Shown here: piece by piece, positions 6,293 to 12,655 of the stretch | Layout: each line of letters begins with the position of its first letter | How positions within the stretch are numbered: the stretch's first letter is position 1 | Origin: JAEUIZ01 sp046155605 | GTDB taxonomy: Bacteria; Planctomycetota; Phycisphaerae; Phycisphaerales; UBA1924 | Direction: 5' to 3' | Assembly: GCA_046155605.1 (NCBI GenBank) | Contig: JBJXFQ010000003.1 | Location: forward strand, 1 to 16,101 | DNA: 16,101 nucleotides | The notes under the pieces: model-generated | What the model was told of the DNA's origin: nothing | What the model saw: the letters and a program-made list of their open reading frames with translations, nothing else | Database searches by the model: none | Program-made: the position numbers and the translations under genes

Positions 6293-7036
6293 TTAGGGCT
6301 TGCGGCCTCGGGCGAAGCCTCGGCAATGGCCGATCTGCTGCGGCTTGTCGGCAAGTTTCCAGCCGCTGAGGTCTTTGGTGAAACCGGCGGCCCAGACCAT
6401 GGCCATGAGGCAGCGGAGTGTTGGGTTCCACCAGTTGGTGACGTTGTTGGCGTACTCGTTGGTGGGGTAGAACTCCATGACGACGTGGTGATCTTCGGGG
6501 TAGCCCTTGCCAAGGCCACCGAGGTAGGGGCTGTAGTCGTTGAGGATGGTGGTCTCGACGAAGATTTGGCCGGTGCAGGCGGCGGCGATGCGATCGAGAG
6601 CGAGGAGGGGATGGCGGAGGTGGTAGAGGGTGCCGAAGAAGAAGACGACGTCAAAGGTGCCGAAGGTGTCGGGGCGGAGGTCGTAGACGGAGATCTCCCG
6701 GCGTGTGCAGCGGTCGTCGCCATAGCCGAGGGCTTCGCGGCAGAAGTCGAAGGTCTGCCAGGCCTTGCGGTCCTGGGGTTTGAGGTGGCCGAGGTAGTCG
6801 GAGAAATCGTCGATGGCAACGACTTGGCGCGCGCCACGGCGAAGGGCCTCGAAGGTCCAGTAGCCGTCCCACGCGCCGACATCGAGGACGCGGAGGCCGT
6901 CGAGGCGTTCGGGGATGCCGTAGGCGGGCGGGAAGACGGGATTGAGTCCTGGCGTGGAGACGCCGCCTGGGAGGTCAATCTTGTGGTACCAGAACGAGAA
7001 GGATGCGACGCGAGCGCGGATCTGTTCGGGGTTCAT
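6293..7036 (-). CDS. Class I SAM-dependent methyltransferase (CmoB-like)
   Basis: A predicted 247-residue cytosolic methyltransferase. Motif I is VLDVGAWDGYWTFEALRRGA and the acidic end of strand 2 is VVAIDDFS. The motif IV/post-motif region reads FGTFDVVFFFGTLYHLRHPLLALDRIA, closely resembling the GVLYHRRSPL segment of CmoB-type tRNA (cmo5U34) enzymes. The C-terminal part (NPTLRCLMAMVWAAGF) also has the family's style. The protein is shorter than E. coli CmoB, lacking most of its N-terminal extension, so the substrate could equally be a small molecule or lipid. ATG at 7034-7036 is preferred over ATG at 7052-7054 because GGGAG sits five bases before it. A TAATCT -10-like hexamer lies at 7066-7071 without a clear -35. 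It is transcribed away from the tRNA-waaA unit and is followed by the CNNM protein gene. Confidence 0.85.
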   Translation of the reverse strand: MNPEQIRARVASFSFWYHKIDLPGGVSTPGLNPVFPPAYGIPERLDGLRVLDVGAWDGYWTFEALRRGARQVVAIDDFSDYLGHLKPQDRKAWQTFDFCREALGYGDDRCTRREISVYDLRPDTFGTFDVVFFFGTLYHLRHPLLALDRIAAACTGQIFVETTILNDYSPYLGGLGKGYPEDHHVVMEFYPTNEYANNVTNWWNPTLRCLMAMVWAAGFTKDLSGWKLADKPQQIGHCRGFARGRKP

Positions 7037-7111
7037 GGCGGCTCCCTTGAGCATGAGCGGGAGAAAGATTAGAGCGCGACGGTACGGGAGGCGCTACGGT
7101 TTGCGCCCGAC

Positions 7112-7184
7112 GGGCGGGTAGCTCAGCGGCTAGAGCGTTCGCCTTACACGCGAAGGGTCCCGGGTTCGAATCCCGGCCTGCCCA
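7112..7184 (+). tRNA. tRNA-Val (anticodon UAC)
   Basis: A complete 73-nt cloverleaf. The acceptor stem pairs GGGCGGG with CCTGCCC (one G-U); D-arm GCTC/GAGC; anticodon arm TTCGC-CTTACAC-GCGAA, giving anticodon TAC; T-arm CCGGG-TTCGAAT-CCCGG; discriminator A at 7184. The 3' CCA is not encoded (TTG follows), so a CCA-adding enzyme is needed. The waaA start lies 25 nt downstream on the same strand, so the two may share a transcript. Confidence 0.97.
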
Positions 7185-7209
7185 TTGGAACTTCTCCGCA
7201 ATACGAGCC

Positions 7210-8523
7210 ATGAACGCGCTGGACCTTGTCTATCTCCCGCTGGCGGCGCTAACGGCACCGTGGTGGGCGCGGAAGACGCGGGCGGATTGGCCGGCGCGGT
7301 TTGGGAAGATGGAGGCGGTGGCGGATCGCGGGATGCCGCGGGTTCTGCTGCATGCGGTGAGCGTGGGGGAAACCAACGCGCTGCGGCAGTTGGTGCCGAG
7401 GCTGGCGGAGCGGGCGCATGTGATCGTGTCGGTGGGGACGGACACGGGGATCAAGCGGGCGCGCGAGTTGTATTCGGGCGTGGCGGACGTGGTGCGGTAT
7501 CCGCTGGATTTTTCGTGGGCGGTGGGGCGGTTTCTGGAGGCGACGAGGCCGGACGTGGTGGGGCTGGTCGAGTTGGAAGTGTGGCCGAACTTTGTGGGCG
7601 CGTGCCGGCGGCGCGGGATACCGGTGGCGGTGATCAATGGGCGGCTGAGCGAGCGGAGTTTCAAGGGGTATCGACGGCTGCGGGCGTTCTTTCGCGGGCC
7701 GTTTGGAGCGATCGCGCTGGTGGCTGCGCAGGAAGAGGACTATGCCGCGCGGTTCGAAGCGATGGGGGTGAGTCGAGATCGAATCCGCGTGACGGGGTCG
7801 ATGAAATGGGACGCGACGCGGATCGAGGATGAGGTGGTGGGGTCGGAATTGCTTGCGCGGGACTTGGGGATTGCGCGCGGGCCTGGCGCGCCGCCGCTGG
7901 TGGTGGCCGGGAGCACGGGTCCGGGCGAAGAGGCGTTGATGGCTGGGGCGTGTGCGGAGGTGGAGCGAGAGATCGGGCCGGTGCAACTGTTGTGCGCGCC
8001 TCGAAAGCCGGAGCGATTTGACGATGCGGCGACGGCGCTGGGCGAGTGCGTGCGACGGAGCGCGACACCCGGAGCCGATCGCGCGAGCGATCGGAGCGTG
8101 GCGAAGACCTGTGCGACGAATCCTGTGCGCGAATCGCGGCGATTCCTGCTCGACACCATCGGCGAACTGCGACAGGCGTACTCGCTGGCGGATGTGGTGG
8201 TGGTGGGCCGGAGTTTCGGCGACCTCTTTGGCTCGGACCCGATCGAGCCGATCGCGCTCGGGAAGGCGACGGTGATCGGGCCGGCGGTGAGCGACTTCGC
8301 GGCGATCGTGGCGGAGTTCGAGCGCGGGGGGGGGCTGGTGCGGGCGACGCGTGAGACGCTGGCGGGGACGCTGGCGCGGCTGCTGAAGAGCGCGGCGGAG
8401 CGAGCGGCCTTGGCGGAGGCTGGGCGGGCGTGCATTCGTGCGAGGCAGGGGGCGTCGCTGGCGCACGCCGAGATGCTGATGGGGCTGGTATCGCGTGTCA
8501 GGCCGCGCCGACCATCCGCTTGA
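7210..8523 (+). CDS. waaA: 3-deoxy-D-manno-octulosonic acid (Kdo) transferase WaaA
   Basis: WaaA (KdtA) transfers Kdo from CMP-Kdo to the lipid A precursor at the cytoplasmic face of the inner membrane. The 437-residue product has the two Rossmann halves of a GT-B (GT30) enzyme. Visible motifs are HAVSVGE (48-54), whose Glu corresponds to the catalytic base of the Aquifex enzyme; ELEVWPN (121-127); NGRLSERSFKGYRR (143-156); GSMKWD (196-201); VVGRSF (331-336); and DPIEPIALGKATVIGP (343-358), where many homologues have HNPLEP. An N-terminal hydrophobic stretch (LVYLPLAALTAPWW) fits membrane attachment. An odd linker at about 283-310 is encoded by a perfect DNA palindrome, and a nine-G run lies at 8326-8334. 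The ATG has no clear Shine-Dalgarno site. The gene ends convergent with its neighbour, overlapping it by 26 bp. It indicates a Kdo-containing lipid A in this organism. Confidence 0.95.
   Translation: MNALDLVYLPLAALTAPWWARKTRADWPARFGKMEAVADRGMPRVLLHAVSVGETNALRQLVPRLAERAHVIVSVGTDTGIKRARELYSGVADVVRYPLDFSWAVGRFLEATRPDVVGLVELEVWPNFVGACRRRGIPVAVINGRLSERSFKGYRRLRAFFRGPFGAIALVAAQEEDYAARFEAMGVSRDRIRVTGSMKWDATRIEDEVVGSELLARDLGIARGPGAPPLVVAGSTGPGEEALMAGACAEVEREIGPVQLLCAPRKPERFDDAATALGECVRRSATPGADRASDRSVAKTCATNPVRESRRFLLDTIGELRQAYSLADVVVVGRSFGDLFGSDPIEPIALGKATVIGPAVSDFAAIVAEFERGGGLVRATRETLAGTLARLLKSAAERAALAEAGRACIRARQGASLAHAEMLMGLVSRVRPRRPSA
8075..8094. repeat. Palindrome inside waaA
   Basis: CCGATCGC-GCGA-GCGATCGG is a perfect 8-bp inverted repeat around four bases. 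It encodes part of the ADRASDRS linker of WaaA. Such a structure is unusual in coding sequence and may be the remnant of an in-frame palindromic insertion (inference). Confidence 0.6.
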
Positions 8524-9514
8524 TGGTGATGGGGCTCTCGGCCTGATTGGTGCGAGCCGAGAGCAGAGCGGCTTGTCCCATAGCAAGGACGGTCGCGTGA
8601 TCGCCGGGTCCGAAGTCGGGGGTCGATGGGTCGAGCAGGCGTGAAAGGGCATCGGCGATCGCGGCGGCGGCGGGCGGGACAGCGGGCTCTTGGCCGCGGG
8701 TTCGGGTGGAGCGTGATTGGTCGCGGCGTTGGCCTTCAGGGGAGATCCATTCAAAGCCGTCGTCGTAGAAACGGAGTCGGCCCGCGGGACCGAGGAGCGT
8801 GAGGACGCGCGACCAACGGCCGGCGGCATCGCTGGCGACGACGCTGGCGGCGCGGCCGTCGGCGAAACGGAGGTTGGCGGTAAGGTGGCCTGAGAGTTCG
8901 CGGAGCGACTCGCTGGGGAGCGGGTGGATGGCGGGACCGGCGGCGGGGGCTACATACGCGGCGTCGATGGTCTCGGGCTCGCCAAGGATCGAGAGGACGA
9001 AGTCGAGCGCGAGATAGAGGCGCGCGCCGAGCGAGCCTTCGCGGGGGGAAGCGAGCGATTCGATGCAGAGCGTTCGGGATTCGCCGAACGCGGTGAGGAC
9101 TTCCTGGGCGTCGCGGAACACGGCGGCGTGTCGCATGAGCGGGACGATGCGGAGCGTGTCGGCGGCGAGGGCGGCGGTCCAGGCGGGCTCGCCAAGAAGG
9201 ATGGCCGAAGCGGGGAGCGGCTCGAGTGTGGCGACGCGCAGGCCGCGGCGATGGGCCTCGGCGAGCGCGGAGGCGTCGTCGGTGGAGAGGCCGAAGGCAC
9301 CGGGGTGGGCGATGAAGACGAGATCGGCGTCAGCGGAGGCGAGAGCGGCACGGAGGTCTGGGAGGGTTGGAGCGTCGAGTTCGGAGGAGAGGCCTTGTGC
9401 GCGCGCGGAGGAACCGATGCCGACGAGTTGAAGTTGGGCAAGGTCGGCGACCTGGCGAACGAGATGGGTCTGGTGTGGAGCGAACCACGCCACGACGCGA
9501 CGCGAGGGCGGCAT
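8498..9514 (-). CDS. Degenerate Gfo/Idh/MocA-like protein
   Basis: A 338-residue soluble protein with the layout of the Gfo/Idh/MocA oxidoreductases. A Rossmann-like N-terminal half covers about residues 5-105 (LQLVGIGSSA, ADADLVFIAHPGAFG, HRRGLRVATLEPLPAS). The C-terminal alpha/beta half has ARLYLALDFVLSILGEPETIDAAYVAP, then HLTANLRFADGRAASVVASD and GPAGRLRFYDDGFEWISPEG. Key functional residues look lost: no GxGxxG at the N-terminus (VAWFAPHQTHLV instead), LEPLP where the family has EKP, and no histidine at the usual catalytic position. It may therefore be a non-catalytic relative. ATG at 9512-9514 fits because a TACCAT promoter hexamer lies six bases upstream. The 3' end overlaps waaA by 26 bp tail to tail. 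The family assignment is moderately sure; the function is not known. Confidence 0.7.
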   Translation of the reverse strand: MPPSRRVVAWFAPHQTHLVRQVADLAQLQLVGIGSSARAQGLSSELDAPTLPDLRAALASADADLVFIAHPGAFGLSTDDASALAEAHRRGLRVATLEPLPASAILLGEPAWTAALAADTLRIVPLMRHAAVFRDAQEVLTAFGESRTLCIESLASPREGSLGARLYLALDFVLSILGEPETIDAAYVAPAAGPAIHPLPSESLRELSGHLTANLRFADGRAASVVASDAAGRWSRVLTLLGPAGRLRFYDDGFEWISPEGQRRDQSRSTRTRGQEPAVPPAAAAIADALSRLLDPSTPDFGPGDHATVLAMGQAALLSARTNQAESPITIKRMVGAA

Positions 9515-9545
9515 GGGGGGATGGTATCAGAAGGAAGAGACGAAG
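9515..9545 (-). promoter_or_regulatory. Probable leaderless promoter of the Gfo/Idh-like gene
   Basis: On the minus strand TACCAT (9526-9521) is followed by six C residues and then the ATG, with CTTCGTC at 9545-9539. It matches the ligA promoter region almost base for base apart from one indel. No leader would remain if transcription starts six or seven bases after the -10. Confidence 0.45.
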
Positions 9546-9610
9546 GGACATGGGGACGAAGGGACGAGGCGGACAAAGCGACGAAGCGACGGAGGGAGGA
9601 GAAGGCGAAG
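9531..9610. repeat. Purine-rich GACGAAG-type low-complexity repeat
   Basis: The plus strand is almost all purine, with imperfect repeats of GACGAAG followed by GGAC or CGAC (three GACGAAG-type units plus variants). It lies between the divergent Gfo/Idh-like gene and rnpB. GACGAAG is the complement of the CTTCGTC element seen upstream of two genes, so part of it may be promoter sequence. Confidence 0.5.
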
Positions 9611-9625
9611 GAAAGAAGCAAAGGC

Positions 9626-9657
9626 TTGGAGTGAGGCGTTGGGGGAGTAGCTACAGT
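9626..9657 (+). promoter_or_regulatory. Possible rnpB promoter
   Basis: TACAGT (9652-9657) lies ten bases before the predicted 5' helix of RNase P RNA, a good -10 position. The nearest -35-like hexamer, TTGGAG (9626-9631), is 20 bp away, longer than ideal. Low confidence. Confidence 0.3.
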
Positions 9658-9664
9658 TATGGCG

Positions 9665-10152
9665 AAAGGTGTGGCAAGGCGGCCGCGCCCGGGCGTGGGC
9701 CTGGGTGAGGAAAGTCCGAGCACGGCAGGACACGGTGGTGGGTAACGCCCACCCGTCCGAACAACCAGTCACAGGCGAGAGCCTGTGCCACTGGCGGTCG
9801 CGGGCGAGGGACAGCGCAACAGAGAGCAAACCGCCGATGGCCCGAAAGGGATCAGGTAAGGGTGAAATGGTGCGGTAAGAGCGCACCGCTCGGCTGGTGA
9901 CAGCCGGGGCACGGCAAGCCCCACCGCGTGCAAGGTCACGAAGTTCCCGCGACGGATGGCCGTCGGCGACCGGTCCGGTCGAAAGGGAGCGGGTAGATCG
10001 CTGGGGTCTCTGGCGTCGCCGCTCTTTGGAGTGGTGGCCGGAGATCCCGACCACGTCGGCGACGGCGTGGCGAGAGAAATGGTCGCCCATGCCGGGAGGA
10101 GCCCCCGTCAAACTCCCGGTGGGACAGAACTCGGCTTATCAGCCGCACCCGA
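9665..10152 (+). ncRNA. rnpB: RNase P RNA (class A)
   Basis: The catalytic RNA of RNase P, which removes 5' leaders from tRNA precursors. Conserved blocks appear in order: GAGGAAAGTCCGAGCAC (from 9708), ACAGAGAGCAAACCGCC (about 9820-9836), GGTAAGGGTGAAATGGTGCG (from 9855) with GGTAAGAGCGCACCG, GGCAAGCCCCACC (about 9914), and ACAGAACTCGGCTTATC (10124-10140), the P4-forming 3' strand. The ends pair as P1: GGTGTGGC (9668-9675) with GCCGCACC (10142-10149). A P12-like hairpin CACAGGC-GAGA-GCCTGTG lies at 9770-9787. A P18-like hairpin with a GCGA tetraloop lies at 10051-10070. An additional long helix at 10003-10048 makes the RNA about 485 nt, longer than the roughly 380-400 nt that is usual. The exact ends are estimated from P1. 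Confidence 0.95.
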
Positions 10153-10159
10153 CCGCGAC

Positions 10160-10198
10160 GCGAGCCCTGGGCAGATCCCCGGGGCTCGCGGCCTTTTT
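10160..10198 (+). terminator. Rho-independent terminator of rnpB
   Basis: GCGAGCCC (10160-10167) pairs with GGGCTCGC (10182-10189). The stem is extended inward by GGG/CCC around a short loop. It is followed by GGCCTTTTTGG with a five-T run. It lies immediately after the RNase P RNA. Confidence 0.85.
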
Positions 10199-10260
10199 GG
10201 CCCCAGCCGGGCGAGGAGGTTCGGGGTCGGGAAGCGCCGCGGTCCACGCTGTGTCGCGTG

Positions 10261-11460
10261 CTAGCGGTTCCAGTTGAAGGCCGGACAGGCGGCGCGATTC
10301 TTGGTCGTGAAGGCGTCGATCATTTTGTCGACGGTGTGCTTCCAGGTATAGCGCGTGCGGACGTATTCCGGCCCAGCGATGAAGGCACGGGTGCGATAGT
10401 TGTCGTCGGTGATGGCGCGTTCCATTTGTGCGACGAGGCTGTCGCCGTCAACGCGAAGCGCGATCGCGCCGACGCCGTGGGAGCGTTCGAGGTCGGGGTT
10501 GGACATGCTGGTGCTTTTGATGGGGAGGAAGAAGTCGGGGGAGGTGAACTCGTCGGTGGGCCCGCCGGCTGTGGCGATGGTGGGCATGCCGCAGGCGGCG
10601 GCTTCGAGCACGGGCATGTTGAAGCCCTCGCCGTGATAGGGCGTGAGGTAGCAATCGCCGGCCTGGTACATCTCGGCGACCTCGGCGTGCGAGAGGGTCT
10701 TGCCGACGTAGCGGATGCGTTCGCTGACGAGGGTTCGGAGTTGAGCGGGCATGGCGTTGAGGACGCCCTGCAGGCGTTCGTCCATTTTCCAGAGCGAGTC
10801 GGCACCCTTGATGGCGAGGAGGGTGTTTGGGTGCTTTTGTGCGATCAGGCCGAAACCGAAGAGGAGCGGATGGATGCCCTTGTACCAACTCAGCGTGCTG
10901 ACGTTGAGGAAGACGAACTTGCCCTCCCAGTTGAGTTTCTTGCGGAGCGCGTCGCGTTGCGTGAACGTGGGAGGCTTGAAAGATGCGGGGTCGAAGCCGA
11001 GATGGGCGACGGCGATATTGTCGGCGTCGGCCCCGGAGCGCACGAAGCCTTGCGCGGACCACTTGGAGCAGGTGAGGAATGTCGCGTCGCGCGTGGCGAG
11101 GGCCTCACGGGCCTTACGGCCCTCGGGGATTTTGAGGTCTTCGATGATGCCGAGTTCGGCGGTGCCGAAGACGAAGGTCTGGTCGGCGTCGGGGGAGCGG
11201 GAGATTCGATAGGGATGGCTGATGCGGAGGCAGACGTCGGCGCGTTCGCCGGGCGCGAGGTCGGGGAGGCGCTCGATGGCGGCTTCCTGATCGGCGGGGA
11301 GGAGGCCGCGCTCCCACTTCCACCACTTGGCGTCGTAGGGAATGTCGCGGTGGAAGAGTTTGACGTCGGGGCGCCGCAAGAGTTCGACGAGTTGGTACTG
11401 GTTGAGGACGGAGAAGGAGTTGGGGCAGAAGCGCCAGCCTTCGACGAGGAGCCTGAGCAT
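10261..11460 (-). CDS. GT4-family glycosyltransferase (third of tandem set)
   Basis: A 399-residue GT-B glycosyltransferase of family GT4. The N-terminal domain opens MLRLLVEGWRF with NQYQLVELL. The C-terminal domain has LNVSTLSWYKGI (185-196), a nucleotide-sugar region ending with GEGFNMPVLE (277-286) whose two glutamates form the EX7E motif, and then AAACGMPTIATAGGPTDEF. No signal peptide or membrane segment is seen, so it probably acts in the cytoplasm on a lipid- or protein-linked acceptor. ATG at 11458-11460 was chosen because the sister genes begin with the same M-R-LL-EGWR motif; the longer upstream reading is Pro/Ser-rich and is a frame shadow of the preceding gene. It follows that gene by 34 nt. 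Sugar and acceptor are unknown. Confidence 0.92.
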   Translation of the reverse strand: MLRLLVEGWRFCPNSFSVLNQYQLVELLRRPDVKLFHRDIPYDAKWWKWERGLLPADQEAAIERLPDLAPGERADVCLRISHPYRISRSPDADQTFVFGTAELGIIEDLKIPEGRKAREALATRDATFLTCSKWSAQGFVRSGADADNIAVAHLGFDPASFKPPTFTQRDALRKKLNWEGKFVFLNVSTLSWYKGIHPLLFGFGLIAQKHPNTLLAIKGADSLWKMDERLQGVLNAMPAQLRTLVSERIRYVGKTLSHAEVAEMYQAGDCYLTPYHGEGFNMPVLEAAACGMPTIATAGGPTDEFTSPDFFLPIKSTSMSNPDLERSHGVGAIALRVDGDSLVAQMERAITDDNYRTRAFIAGPEYVRTRYTWKHTVDKMIDAFTTKNRAACPAFNWNR

Positions 11461-11494
11461 GGGTGGTCTCTGGGTGCGGGCGGGTGGGGCGTGA

Positions 11495-12637
11495 TCAGGT
11501 TGGGAACAGATGGGCGAGCAGACGATCGACGGCGAGTTTCCAGGTGAAGCGAGAGCGCACCCATTCCGGCCCGGCGACGGCAACCCGCGCGCGGAACGCG
11601 TGGTCGGTGAGGGCGCGATCGACGTGCTCGATGAGCATGGGGAGCGAGGGCTCGAGCCAGGTTCGGCCGGTGGAATCGACGGAACTGGTGGAATCAACGC
11701 CGAGGGCGAAGGCGTCGGTGGTGAAGTCGTCGGTGGAGCCGCCGCGGGTGCAGACGACGGGAAGGCCGCAGGCGGCGGCTTCGAGGACAGGGAGGTTGAA
11801 GCCCTCGGCGCGGTAGGGAGAGACGTATGCATCGGCGGCCTGATAGAGAGCGGCCATGCGGGCTTCGGAGAGGGCTTCGCCGGTGTAGCCGATGCGAGGT
11901 CCGACGGCGGCGGCCTCGGCGGGCGAGAGCGACGCGAAGTTGGTCTGCGCGAACTTGGATGAGGGATACAGCGTGTCAGAGCCCTTGAGGATGACCTGGA
12001 GATTGGGGTACTTGGGTGCCAGCGCGGCGACGGCCTGGAGCAGCAGGCTCACACCCTTGTTGCGGGTCATGGCGCTGATGTTGAGGAGGACGAGTTTGCC
12101 TTCCCACCCGAGTTGCTTGCGGAGGGCGGCCCGCTGATCGGGCGTGGGTGGGTAGAAGATGGCGGGATCGACGCCACAGGGGATGACGGTGACGTTCTCG
12201 CGCTTGGCACCGCTGTTGATGAAGCCGGAGGCGGCCCACGTCGAGCAGGCGATGATGCCGGCGGTGGCGGTGGAGAGGGCATCGAAGGCGGAGCAGCGAT
12301 CGCCGATGGCGGCGGGCTCGATGAAGCCGAACTCGGAGGTGCCCCAGGCGAAGGTTCGGCGGGCGGAGGAGTCGGCGCGGAAGAAATGGGGGAATCCCAT
12401 GCGAAGGACGACATCGGGGTGGAGGTCAGCGGGCGGGGGCGGGACGGCCATGATGGCGGCATCGCGCTCGGGGCCAAAGAGGCCTGCGACGCGCTTCCAC
12501 TGAGGCGAGGCGAAGGGGACGTCGCGGTGGTAGACGGTGAGGTCCGGGTGCTTGCGGAGTTCGAGGAGGTGGTACTGGTTGACGATGGCGTAGGAGTGAG
12601 CGATCTGCCTCCAGCCTTCGATGAGGAGCGTTCGCAT
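11495..12637 (-). CDS. GT4-family glycosyltransferase (second of tandem set)
   Basis: A 380-residue paralogue of its two neighbours. It opens MRTLLIEGWRQIAHSYAIVN. Further landmarks are YHRDVPF (36-42), FAWGTSEFGFIEP, LLNISAMTRNKG (184-195), ILKGSDTLYP, and AEGFNLPVLE (277-286) with the EX7E glutamates, followed by AAACGLPVVCTRGGSTDDF. It is the most divergent of the three in the middle region and is slightly shorter. Only 18 nt separate it from the gene before and 34 nt from the gene after, so the three probably form one operon. The start is preceded by AACCACCC rather than a Shine-Dalgarno site; the next gene has nearly the same string. Substrates cannot be deduced. Confidence 0.92.
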   Translation of the reverse strand: MRTLLIEGWRQIAHSYAIVNQYHLLELRKHPDLTVYHRDVPFASPQWKRVAGLFGPERDAAIMAVPPPPADLHPDVVLRMGFPHFFRADSSARRTFAWGTSEFGFIEPAAIGDRCSAFDALSTATAGIIACSTWAASGFINSGAKRENVTVIPCGVDPAIFYPPTPDQRAALRKQLGWEGKLVLLNISAMTRNKGVSLLLQAVAALAPKYPNLQVILKGSDTLYPSSKFAQTNFASLSPAEAAAVGPRIGYTGEALSEARMAALYQAADAYVSPYRAEGFNLPVLEAAACGLPVVCTRGGSTDDFTTDAFALGVDSTSSVDSTGRTWLEPSLPMLIEHVDRALTDHAFRARVAVAGPEWVRSRFTWKLAVDRLLAHLFPT

Positions 12638-12655
12638 GGGTGGTTGCTCGCGCGG

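Noticed and set aside
7238..7306. Missing GERxG-type glutamate near the WaaA N-terminus as a sign of an inactive enzyme
   Set aside because: The catalytic base corresponds to the glutamate of HAVSVGE, which is present; the PARFG variant upstream is not the catalytic position.
10258..11547. A plus-strand open frame of 429 codons opposite the third glycosyltransferase
   Set aside because: It lies antisense to a clear GT4 gene with the EX7E motif; its composition is rich in Gly/Ala/Glu/Val and has no recognisable motif.
11461..11832. An upstream extension of the third glycosyltransferase (124 extra N-terminal residues)
   Set aside because: The extra residues are Pro/Ser/Thr-rich, overlap the previous gene's 3' end in another frame, and the paralogues start at the conserved M-R-LL-EGWR.
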